Source of the DNA: an uncultured Eubacterium sp.
GTDB taxonomy: Bacteria > Bacillota > Clostridia > Lachnospirales > Lachnospiraceae
Direction of reading: 5' to 3'
Assembly (NCBI GenBank): GCA_934358495.1
Contig: CAKRKO010000103.1
Coordinates: 1 to 7,327, forward strand
Length of the DNA stretch: 7,327 bases
Part shown: piece after piece, positions 1 to 5,337 of the stretch
Layout of the letters: every line of letters begins with the position of its first letter
Numbering within the stretch: the first letter of the stretch is position 1
Translations under genes and position numbers: made by a program
The notes under the pieces: generated by a model
What the model saw: only the letters and a program-made list of their open reading frames with translations
Told to the model about the DNA's origin: nothing
Database searches by the model: none

Positions 1-2
1 AG

Positions 3-75
3 GCTGCCGTGGCACAGTAGGTAGCGCACCTCATTGGTAGTGAGGAGGTCACGGGTTCGATTCCCGTCGGTAGCT
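3..75 (+). tRNA. tRNA-Thr (anticodon GGT)
   Basis: A complete cloverleaf can be drawn. The acceptor stem pairs 3-9 with 68-74 (seven pairs, one G-U) and the discriminator is U75. The D arm is 12-15/24-27 around an AGTAGGTA loop, with one A-C mismatch in the stem. The anticodon stem CCTCA/TGAGG (29-33/41-45) holds the loop TTGGTAG, putting anticodon GGT at 36-38, which reads ACC and ACU threonine codons. The T arm is ACGGG/CCCGT (51-55/63-67) with loop TTCGATT. The 3' CCA is not encoded (TTG follows), so it must be added by a nucleotidyltransferase. The promoter lies outside the window. Confidence 0.96.
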
Positions 76-79
76 TTGA

Positions 80-116
80 GCCGGAAACTGGAGTTCATCA
101 GTTTCCGGCATTTTTT
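80..116 (+). terminator. Rho-independent terminator of tRNA-Thr
   Basis: GCCGGAAACTG (80-90) pairs perfectly over 11 bp with CAGTTTCCGGC (99-109) around an 8-nt loop. An A and six T residues (111-116) follow. It lies four bases past the tRNA 3' end, as expected for a terminator of that gene. Its last T residues (114-116) can also pair with AAA at 201-203 as the base of the helix that closes the next structured segment, so the two elements abut or overlap. Confidence 0.9.
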
Positions 117-294
117 ATCTCAGTCGAGAAGACTCCCACTTCTGCAAGTGGTGAGTAATAAAAAGCCTTTCTCAGTGGGAGTACAATTTCCGACTGAGAT
201 AAACGCTCCGCGAGGATGTGCAGTGATTCTGAGAAGAATATGTCAGTTTACGCTGACCAGAATCACGCACCAAGTCTCACGTGCGTTCGACTTG
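114..294 (+). ncRNA. Structured non-coding RNA, family not established (possibly raiA-motif-like)
   Basis: This gene-free stretch is packed with complementary segments. P1 is 114-126 with 191-203, 13 perfect pairs. Inside it P2 is 132-140 with 174-182, 9 perfect pairs. Next comes a 3-bp hairpin, TCC-GCGA-GGA (207-216), with a GNRA-type tetraloop. P4 is 223-231 with 258-266 (9 perfect pairs), extended by 218-221/267-270 with bulged A222. P4 is stacked on P5, 242-246 with 253-257, closing a TTTACG hexaloop, with the 10-nt bulge AGAAGAATAT on the 5' side only. A last hairpin pairs 271-276 with 289-294. One-sided bulges, a GNRA-type loop and long perfect stems are typical of conserved RNAs. No poly-U follows 294, so it may be processed or form the leader of the gene at 331. 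Size and host range would fit the raiA-motif RNA of Firmicutes, but I cannot verify that name; a novel RNA or cis-regulator is equally open. I find no T-box, SAM, lysine, TPP or cobalamin signature. Confidence 0.6.
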
Positions 295-330
295 AATCTT
301 AATGTAGGATAGGATGAGGAGAGAGAAATA

Positions 331-705
331 ATGGCAGCAAATATTGATGAGATGGTGAAAGTACTGGTAGTTTATAGCACGGAAGAAGCAGATGAAATAG
401 AAGTACGTTTTCGTATGCAAAAAATCATGTGTGCCAGAAAGAAAATAGGTTCTGGAAAGCATGGAAATTTTTTACTGGCAATGAATAATTTTGGGGAAGA
501 AATTTATGTGAATCCGGAGGATGAGGAAGCAGCCCGTGTCGTGATCGAGCAGTGGAGAAATGATAAAAAAGAGGAGAGGGAAAAAGCAACGGAAGATCCG
601 CAGACAGAGATGGCAGGAAAAGGAAGTAAAATGCTTCTGCCGCGTATTGTGGCAGGCATAGCTCTTGTGATCATTGTTGCTTTATATATAACCCATTTGA
701 GATAA
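331..705 (+). CDS. DUF2007-type putative signal-transducing protein with C-terminal membrane anchor
   Basis: This encodes 124 residues. Residues 9-75 match the DUF2007 pattern (putative prokaryotic signal-transducing protein family): a first strand VKVLVVYS, an acidic helix (EEADEIEVRF), and the closing element GEEIYVNPEDEEAARVVIEQ, where a hydrophobic strand leads into a helix. A charged, Lys/Glu-rich linker (76-100) follows, and then one hydrophobic segment at about 106-121 (IVAGIALVIIVALYIT) near the C-terminus. I infer a tail-anchored protein with its domain in the cytoplasm. The family has no proven biochemical role. The start at 331 follows a purine-rich GAGGAGAG at 316-323. The stop is 3 nt before the LysR start at 709, so the two are probably one operon with coupled translation. 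No convincing promoter is visible between 200 and 330, so the transcript may begin upstream with the structured RNA. Confidence 0.85.
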   Translation: MAANIDEMVKVLVVYSTEEADEIEVRFRMQKIMCARKKIGSGKHGNFLLAMNNFGEEIYVNPEDEEAARVVIEQWRNDKKEEREKATEDPQTEMAGKGSKMLLPRIVAGIALVIIVALYITHLR

Positions 706-708
706 GCC

Positions 709-1608
709 ATGAATGATCTGCAGATAGAATACTTTCTGGCAGCAGCCAGAAATATGAGTTTTTCAAAGGCGGCCCAGGAGTTATTTGTGTCACAGCCGGC
801 TATTAGTCGACAGATTTTGGCATTGGAGCAGGAACTTGGCTGCCCACTGTTTGAACGATTGAACCGCGGAATCGTGCTGACGGCAAATGGTGAGATGTTT
901 TATGATTTTTTTGAACGGTATCGTGGCGAATTATTTGACCTGAAACTGAGAGCAAAATTATCTCTGGAAAATAAAAAACAGGTATTACATTTTGGCGTTT
1001 TAAATAACTGGGATATTTCTGAAATTCTTTTGCCGGTATTACAGGATTTTTCCAAAGAGTATCCAAATGTAAAGGTAGAAGTAAACAGCTACGAGCCACG
1101 CAGTTCTCAGGAAGCTCTGCAAAGCGGAAAAGAGGATGTGATCATTACCATTGAACCAAAAATTTTAAATATCCAGGGAATCATGCATGCAAAAGTAGCA
1201 GACTTGCCGAGAGTTTTGATTTACAGTACTGCCAATACACCCAAATATGAGCGTGTGCTTACTCCTTACGATTTTCGTGAGGAAGAATTTCTGGCAGTTG
1301 CCGGAGAGGATAATGATTATGTGACGGATCTGATCCGAAGCGTATGTAAACCATACGGTTTCACACCGAAGATCCAACCAGTCCACAGTACAGATGCAAT
1401 GATCATGGGCGTGCAATGTGGACTTGGCGTAGCAGTTACAGATAGTTGGAGCCGTGCATTGGATAATCCGGGATTTGCATATCTGTATCTGGAATCCACC
1501 CATCCGCTTAGTGTGGTATGGATCAATGAAAATCAGGATCCTGCTATTAATCGTTTTGTATCACTTTTGAAAAAAGTAATCCGTATGTATAAATGGAATC
1601 AGGCATAA
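709..1608 (+). CDS. LysR-family transcriptional regulator
   Basis: This encodes 299 residues, the usual LysR length. The N-terminal winged helix-turn-helix spans about residues 1-60: MNDLQIEYFLAAARNMSFS, then KAAQELFVSQPAISRQI as the helix-turn-helix core, then LEQELGCPLFERLNRG and LTANGEMF. The rest (about 90-295) is the periplasmic-binding-protein-like effector domain, with the typical late GVQCGLGVAVTDSW segment. The start has no clear Shine-Dalgarno sequence. It lies 3 nt after the stop of the DUF2007 gene, which suggests translation coupled to that gene. Unlike the classical LysR arrangement, there is no divergently transcribed target. The next gene downstream, the LVIVD-repeat protein, points the same way and has its own promoter, making it the nearest candidate target along with autoregulation. 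The effector ligand cannot be read from the sequence. Confidence 0.93.
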   Translation: MNDLQIEYFLAAARNMSFSKAAQELFVSQPAISRQILALEQELGCPLFERLNRGIVLTANGEMFYDFFERYRGELFDLKLRAKLSLENKKQVLHFGVLNNWDISEILLPVLQDFSKEYPNVKVEVNSYEPRSSQEALQSGKEDVIITIEPKILNIQGIMHAKVADLPRVLIYSTANTPKYERVLTPYDFREEEFLAVAGEDNDYVTDLIRSVCKPYGFTPKIQPVHSTDAMIMGVQCGLGVAVTDSWSRALDNPGFAYLYLESTHPLSVVWINENQDPAINRFVSLLKKVIRMYKWNQA

Positions 1609-1638
1609 CAAGATAGTTATAACAGAGCCTCTTTTTTT
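1601..1638 (+). terminator. Possible weak terminator, or LysR operator, at the end of the LysR gene
   Basis: AGGC (1601-1604) can pair with GCCT (1627-1630), and inside it ATAAC (1605-1609) pairs with GTTAT (1616-1620) across a 6-nt loop. Six unpaired bases (1621-1626) lie on the 3' side, and CTTTTTTT follows at 1631-1638. The stem starts within the last codons of the LysR gene. The broken stem makes it a modest terminator. Its core dyad ATAAC-N6-GTTAT lies just upstream of the promoter of the next gene, so it could instead be a binding site for the LysR protein. Confidence 0.4.
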
Positions 1639-1642
1639 GTAT

Positions 1643-1671
1643 TTGACGTATGAAAAAGATTGGATTAGAAT
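1643..1671 (+). promoter_or_regulatory. Promoter of the LVIVD-repeat gene
   Basis: A TTGACG -35 box (1643-1648) and a TAGAAT -10 box (1666-1671) are separated by exactly 17 bp, close to the sigma-A consensus. Transcription would begin near 1678, leaving a leader of about 20 nt that carries the AGGAGG ribosome site at 1687-1692. The -35 box begins 5 bases after the T run of the preceding possible terminator, and about 23 bp downstream of the ATAAC/GTTAT dyad. Confidence 0.7.
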
Positions 1672-1699
1672 AAAAATATCAAAAAAAGGAGGCAGAATT

Positions 1700-3100
1700 A
1701 TGGCAGACAAATTTTATGCCAAGGGACCGGGAAACAACGGTTATATTAAAAACCTGGAAGTCCTCGATTTCAACCCTTGGAATGGTAAAAGTGGCGTTTT
1801 CCAGATGCAGGTTTACAAAACCGCAGAAGGAAAATACTATCTGTATGGTTCCTGTTTTGGCGGTACACAGAATGGTGTGCTGATCGCTGATATTACAGAT
1901 CCGGAGCATACCAGATTTGTAAAGCATCTGCAGTTGTTAGATCCGGAAGAATATCCGACTACATCTACACCAAAGATTCAGGTAGCAGATGATCTTCTGA
2001 TCTGTGCAATGACCGCTGGTTCAGGACCGGGTGCATTAGTAGAGCAGAGCGAACTTATGAATATGAAATGCCAGGCTGGTATCCAGATCTGGAGTCTGAA
2101 AGAAGATCCGGAGAATCCGAAATATTTAGGATACTGGGATTGCGGAGTACCTCACTCCATTGGTGTTCATCGTTTCATGTATAATGGAGGTCCTTACGTA
2201 TATCTTTCCTGCGAATCCGAGCGTTTCGAAGGTATGATCATGCGTATCGTAGATATCTCTGATCCGACAAATCCGCATGAGGTTGGTAACTGGTGGGCTC
2301 CTCATCAGTTTGTAGACGGATATCCTTGCAGAACTGTTGATCATCATGCAGGACATGTTCCGTCCTTCATGGACAAAGGATGGATGCATGGACCGCCATT
2401 CAGACGTGATGATGGAATTATGTTCTGTGGTTACGGTGGAGATGGTCTGTATGTTCTGGATGCAAAAGACGTGACACGTCCGCATCTGTTAGGACAGTTG
2501 AAATTTATGCCGGCATTCTCAAGCCATCTGGCAGGAGCACGTACTCATACAGCATTACCGCTGCCGGGACGTGATTTCTGCGTAGTTACAAACGAGGGTG
2601 AGAGATTCCAGTTTTTCCCGGAAGGATCTATCAAAGAGGCACAGGCTATGAATAATCTTCATATGGTTGATGTCAGCGATCCGACACATCCGACTCTGGT
2701 TGCAGAGTTCCCATATCCGGAAGTACCGGAAGACTTCCCGTATCCAAACTTCAATGTAATGAACCTTGGATGCCAGGGACCGTTCGGACCGCACAACCTG
2801 CATGAGCCGATGAGCAACAAGCCATGGCTGGAGCAGAGAGGCGACAGAGTATACTGCTGTTACTTCGCAGCAGGATTGCGTATCTATGATGTATCCGATC
2901 CTTATTACATCAAAGAGCTTGCATACTTTATTCCGCCAAATCCGAATAAAAAACCGGAAGACTCCTTCTTCCCGGGATTACCGGGTCCGCGTAATGCAAT
3001 GACAGAAGATTGCTGCGTAGATGACAGAGGATATATCTATGTAACCTGCTTCGATGATGGTTTCTATGTATTAAAGAGAACCGGAGCGGCAGACAATTAA
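1700..3100 (+). CDS. LVIVD-repeat protein, predicted seven-bladed beta-propeller
   Basis: This encodes 466 residues from the ATG at 1700, chosen because AGGAGG at 1687-1692 lies 7 nt before it; an in-frame TTG at 1637 would start upstream of the promoter's -10 box. Seven copies of a degenerate repeat, of the form G-hydrophobic-(D)-(I/V)-(S/T)-D-P followed by a strand, appear at about residues 59-79, 127-146, 180-198, 249-269, 319-337, 392-410 and 454-460. The clearest are GVLIADITDP, IMRIVDISDP, NLHMVDVSDP and GLRIYDVSDP. This is the LVIVD repeat, which builds beta-propellers, and seven repeats suggest seven blades. There is no signal peptide, lipobox or membrane segment, so the protein is probably cytoplasmic. 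Insertions between blades carry many His residues (152, 157, 215, 216, 219, 276, 283, 365, 368), with motifs VDHHAGH and GPHNLHE. These could line a metal or substrate site, but this is inference. It is monocistronic, with a strong terminator after it. The function is unknown. Confidence 0.85.
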   Translation: MADKFYAKGPGNNGYIKNLEVLDFNPWNGKSGVFQMQVYKTAEGKYYLYGSCFGGTQNGVLIADITDPEHTRFVKHLQLLDPEEYPTTSTPKIQVADDLLICAMTAGSGPGALVEQSELMNMKCQAGIQIWSLKEDPENPKYLGYWDCGVPHSIGVHRFMYNGGPYVYLSCESERFEGMIMRIVDISDPTNPHEVGNWWAPHQFVDGYPCRTVDHHAGHVPSFMDKGWMHGPPFRRDDGIMFCGYGGDGLYVLDAKDVTRPHLLGQLKFMPAFSSHLAGARTHTALPLPGRDFCVVTNEGERFQFFPEGSIKEAQAMNNLHMVDVSDPTHPTLVAEFPYPEVPEDFPYPNFNVMNLGCQGPFGPHNLHEPMSNKPWLEQRGDRVYCCYFAAGLRIYDVSDPYYIKELAYFIPPNPNKKPEDSFFPGLPGPRNAMTEDCCVDDRGYIYVTCFDDGFYVLKRTGAADN

Positions 3101-3130
3101 GAAATGCTGAAAGCTAGACATTAAGACAAA

Positions 3131-3178
3131 AAAACAGCCCATTGTCAGGAGAAAATCCTGACGACGGGTTGTTTTTTT
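3131..3178. terminator. Strong, probably bidirectional terminator after the LVIVD-repeat gene
   Basis: GTCAGGA (3144-3150) pairs with TCCTGAC (3156-3162) around GAAAA. The stem continues through two more pairs (one G-U) and one A-C mismatch into CCC/GGG and then AAACAG/TTGTTT (3132-3137/3169-3174, one G-U). It ends in seven T residues (3172-3178). Seven A residues at 3128-3134 on the 5' side give a U tract on the other strand too. The 3' arm also supplies the -35 box of the lysA promoter. Confidence 0.92.
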
Positions 3179-3197
3179 GCGTTCTTTTGTGTATGAT
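3169..3197 (+). promoter_or_regulatory. Probable lysA promoter overlapping the upstream terminator
   Basis: TTGTTT (3169-3174) and TATGAT (3192-3197) are separated by 17 bp. The -35 box is formed by the 3' arm and T run of the preceding terminator. Transcription would start near 3204, giving a leader of about 36 nt before the ATG at 3240. That is too short for a lysine riboswitch (L box), and none of its conserved elements is seen. Confidence 0.55.
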
Positions 3198-3239
3198 GTA
3201 GAACGAGAGAAAAAAGTGATACGACAAGGAGAAATTAAA

Positions 3240-4508
3240 ATGAAAAAAGAACCATTTGTTACCAAAGAGCAGATCGAAGAGATGGTAAAATCTTATCCGA
3301 CTCCTTTTCATTTATATGATGAAAAAGGAATCCGTGAAAATGCAAAGGCTGTGAAAGAGGCATTTGCATGGAATCCGGGGTTTCGTGAGTATTTTGCTGT
3401 AAAAGCCACACCGAACCCATTTCTGTTAAATATTTTAAGAGAGTACGGATGTGGTGCGGACTGTTCTTCGATGACAGAGCTGATGCTTGCCCATGAACTT
3501 GGCATGTCCGGTGAGGAGATCATGTTTTCCTCCAATGATACACCGGCAGAAGAGTTTGTATATGCAAATGAGATTGGTGCGACGATCAATCTGGATGATT
3601 TTACCCATATTGATTTTCTGGAGAAAACGATCGGTGCATTTCCAAAGACCATGAGTTTGCGTTATAATCCGGGCGGAGTGTATACATTGAGCAATGGTAT
3701 CATGGATAACCCTGGTGATGCAAAATATGGATTTACAAAAGAGCAGCTTTTTGAGGGATATAAACTTTTGAAAGAAAAAGGAGTGGAGCGTTTCGGTATC
3801 CATGCATTCCTCGTAAGCAATACGGTTACCAATGACTATTATCCAACACTGGCACGCACATTATTTGAGCTGTGTGTTGAAATCAAAGAGAAACTGGGCA
3901 TCAAGATCAGTTTTATCAATCTGTCCGGTGGTGTGGGAATTGCATACAAACCGGATCAGGTTCCGAATGATATCCGCGTGATTGGTGCAGGTGTACAGAA
4001 AGTATACGAAGAAGTGCTCGTTCCGGCTGATATGGGCGATGTGGCAATCTATACAGAGATGGGAAGATTTATGATGGGACCGTATGGCTGTCTCGTGACA
4101 AAAGCTATCCATGAGAAACACACATACAAAGAGTATATTGGTGTGGATGCCTGCGCTGCAAACCTGATGCGTCCGGCAATCTATGGAGCATATCATCACA
4201 TCACCGTGGCAGGTAAAGAAGATGCACCTTGCAATCACAAATATGATGTGGTAGGTTCTCTTTGCGAGAACTGTGATAAATTCGCAGTAGACCGTATGCT
4301 TCCGAAGATTGACATGGGTGATTATCTGGTGATCCATGACACAGGAGCGCATGGTTATTCTATGGGATATAATTACAACGGACGTCTCCGCTCGGCAGAA
4401 ATACTGCTGAAAGAAGATGGCAGCGCGCAGCTGATCCGTCGTGCCGAGACACCGAAGGATTATTTTGCAACGTTTGACTGTTTTGACATTATCAAAGGAC
4501 TGGTATAA
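3240..4508 (+). CDS. lysA: Diaminopimelate decarboxylase (PLP-dependent)
   Basis: This protein would convert meso-diaminopimelate to L-lysine and CO2 in the cytoplasm, the last step of lysine synthesis. It has 422 residues, normal for the family. The start at 3240 is preceded by AAGGAG about 8 nt upstream; an in-frame start at 3177 lies upstream of the promoter's -10 box. The fold-type III PLP barrel comes first, with the PLP lysine in EYFAVKATPNP (K55). Later landmarks are FGIHAFLVSN (H188), INLSGGVGIAY (229-233), TEMGRFMMGPYG (272-283), VDACAANLMRPAIYGAYH, GSLCENCDKFAVDR (C342, E343, donated across the dimer), and DTGAHGYSMGYNYNGR near the C-terminus. Several motifs depart from textbook LysA: SGG for GGG, TEMGR for EPGR, and no HIGSQ. 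From memory this variant is common in Clostridia and is annotated as diaminopimelate decarboxylase, but a related amino-acid substrate cannot be excluded from sequence. Confidence 0.85.
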   Translation: MKKEPFVTKEQIEEMVKSYPTPFHLYDEKGIRENAKAVKEAFAWNPGFREYFAVKATPNPFLLNILREYGCGADCSSMTELMLAHELGMSGEEIMFSSNDTPAEEFVYANEIGATINLDDFTHIDFLEKTIGAFPKTMSLRYNPGGVYTLSNGIMDNPGDAKYGFTKEQLFEGYKLLKEKGVERFGIHAFLVSNTVTNDYYPTLARTLFELCVEIKEKLGIKISFINLSGGVGIAYKPDQVPNDIRVIGAGVQKVYEEVLVPADMGDVAIYTEMGRFMMGPYGCLVTKAIHEKHTYKEYIGVDACAANLMRPAIYGAYHHITVAGKEDAPCNHKYDVVGSLCENCDKFAVDRMLPKIDMGDYLVIHDTGAHGYSMGYNYNGRLRSAEILLKEDGSAQLIRRAETPKDYFATFDCFDIIKGLV

Positions 4509-4537
4509 AAAGGTAACAAAAAAAGATAAAATTTTTC

Positions 4538-4566
4538 TTGCAATTTGCATATCTGTATGATATGAT
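4538..4566 (+). promoter_or_regulatory. Promoter of tRNA-Leu
   Basis: TTGCAA (4538-4543) and TATGAT (4561-4566) are spaced by 17 bp. The predicted start near 4573 leaves a 5' leader of about 23 nt to be removed by RNase P before the mature tRNA at 4596. No hairpin terminator is seen between the lysA stop and this promoter, so lysA transcripts may also run into the tRNA. Confidence 0.75.
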
Positions 4567-4595
4567 TAATGTGTTCGGTAAAAACTGGACACTAT

Positions 4596-4677
4596 GCCGC
4601 TGTGGCGGAATTGGCAGACGCACTTGACTCAAAATCAAGCGGGTAACTCCGTGCCGGTTCGAGTCCGGCCAGCGGCA
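4596..4677 (+). tRNA. tRNA-Leu (anticodon CAA)
   Basis: The acceptor stem GCCGCTG (4596-4602) pairs perfectly with CAGCGGC (4670-4676), and the discriminator is A4677. The anticodon stem CTTGA/TCAAG (4623-4627/4635-4639) holds loop CTCAAAA, placing anticodon CAA at 4630-4632 for UUG codons. The long variable arm (from 4640, CGGGTAACTCCGT) marks it as a class II tRNA, as expected for leucine. The T arm is GCCGG/CCGGC (4653-4657/4665-4669) with loop TTCGAGT. CCA is not encoded. Confidence 0.97.
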
Positions 4678-4689
4678 TTTTGATTAGAA

Positions 4690-4719
4690 AACAGGAAGGT
4701 GAATGCTTTCCTGTTTTTT
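4690..4719 (+). terminator. Rho-independent terminator of tRNA-Leu
   Basis: ACAGGAAGG (4691-4699) pairs with CTTTCCTGT (4706-4714), with one G-U pair and a 6-nt loop. Six T residues (4714-4719) follow. It lies 13 nt after the tRNA and would also end any read-through from lysA. Confidence 0.88.
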
Positions 4720-4751
4720 AAAAATACAGAAAAATATTAACAGAGAATATA

Positions 4752-4766
4752 AAATATCCGATATTT
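4752..4766. promoter_or_regulatory. Perfect palindrome upstream of the BlaI-family gene, candidate operator
   Basis: AAATATC (4752-4758) and GATATTT (4760-4766) form a perfect 7-1-7 inverted repeat in the AT-rich 139-nt gap between the tRNA-Leu terminator and the repressor gene. It overlaps a possible -35 box, TTGAAA (4765-4770); the matching -10 candidates (CGATAA or GATAAG near 4788-4794) are poor. A separate AT-rich TATATTATT at 4801-4809 could be the real -10 region. BlaI-family repressors often bind dyads at their own promoters, but this one lacks the TACA/TGTA core of the classical bla/mec operators, so the assignment is inference. Confidence 0.4.
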
Positions 4767-4858
4767 GAAAAAATGTAATGGAATTTTCGATAAGGAAATT
4801 TATATTATTGAGGAACTAAGAACTTAAAGAAAGGCATCGAACGCAAGGGGGCGAAAGC

Positions 4859-5257
4859 ATGATTGACAGAACTAACAGATATTATTTGACAACAGCGGAA
4901 ATGCTCGTGATGCGTGCTATCTGGCTCGCAGATCACGATATGGTTTTAAGTGAAGTAGTAAAAGCCTGCAATGCAGCGTATGGAAAAAACTGGAAACCTC
5001 AGACAGTAAGTACTTACTTGAGCCATCTGGTTCAGAAAGAGTTTTTACGTATGGATCGTAATGGTAAGATTTACAGCTACCATCCAATCGTAGAGGCATC
5101 AGAGTACATGAAGTATGACGTGCAGAATTTCGTAGAATTCTGGGGCATGACACCGGCTGAAATGATGAAGAATTATCTGGAAATTCGCGGATCTTCCAAG
5201 GAAGAGCGTGATGAAGTGCGTGCACTGATCACAAAGATGGAAGACGAGGGCAAATAA
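4859..5257 (+). CDS. BlaI/MecI/CopY-family transcriptional repressor
   Basis: This encodes 132 residues, the normal length for the family. The winged helix-turn-helix occupies about residues 8-76: LTTAEMLVMRAIW as first helix, VLSEVVKACNAAYG, then recognition region WKPQTVSTYLSHLVQKEFL and wing RMDRNGKIYSYHPIV. The C-terminal part (about 79-132) is the helical dimerisation domain. At the place corresponding to the BlaI cleavage site (Asn-Phe in LNFLE) it has N105-Y106 in KNYLE, so sensor-driven proteolysis is conceivable. No BlaR1/MecR1 metalloprotease or beta-lactamase lies beside it; a terminator follows directly and the next gene is a lipoprotein with its own promoter. The start follows AAGGGGG at 4845-4851 with 7-nt spacing. 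The signal and targets are unknown. Confidence 0.9.
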   Translation: MIDRTNRYYLTTAEMLVMRAIWLADHDMVLSEVVKACNAAYGKNWKPQTVSTYLSHLVQKEFLRMDRNGKIYSYHPIVEASEYMKYDVQNFVEFWGMTPAEMMKNYLEIRGSSKEERDEVRALITKMEDEGK

Positions 5258-5295
5258 CATCAGATATTATTGAGATGGAAACAAAAAACGTGCAT

Positions 5296-5337
5296 AAAAA
5301 GTCAGGAAAACAGCATTTCTTGACTTTTTTTCTTTTT
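5296..5337 (+). terminator. Rho-independent terminator after the BlaI-family gene
   Basis: AAAAAGTCAGGAAA (5296-5309) pairs with TTTCTTGACTTTTT (5316-5329), with one G-T pair, around an ACAGCA loop. A T tract, broken by one C, continues to 5337. The 3' arm contains TTGACT, which doubles as the likely -35 box of the next gene. Confidence 0.88.

Noticed and set aside
114..294. HEARO/omega-RNA or another IS200/IS605-type element end
   Set aside because: Hairpin-rich ends would fit, but there is no iscB or tnpB gene or zinc-finger remnant in any frame, and the sequence does not resemble the IscB omega-RNA that I know. It remains testable with the Rfam HEARO model.
34..312. A 92-codon open frame on the plus strand starting inside the tRNA-Thr gene
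   Set aside because: It starts with TTG within the anticodon loop, runs through the terminator and the structured RNA, has no ribosome site, and its protein looks like random translation rich in Arg and Ser.
117..330. T-box leader responding to tRNA-Thr
   Set aside because: The conserved T-box bulge (AGGGTGGNACCGCG type) and specifier arrangement are absent, and the downstream gene is not an amino-acid gene.
1637..1699. Upstream TTG start for the LVIVD-repeat protein
   Set aside because: It lies upstream of both promoter boxes, in the T run, and has no ribosome site, while the ATG at 1700 has AGGAGG at ideal spacing.
3177..3239. Upstream start for lysA
   Set aside because: It falls inside the terminator and promoter region; the ATG at 3240 has AAGGAG and gives the family's normal N-terminus.
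4509..4537. Terminator directly after lysA
   Set aside because: Only A and T runs with a trivial AAG/CTT pairing are present; no stable hairpin can be drawn.
3861..4550. A 229-codon open frame on the minus strand
   Set aside because: It lies antisense to the conserved lysA gene and its low-complexity Cys/His/Ile-rich translation has no recognisable domain; it is a shadow of the lysA codon usage.
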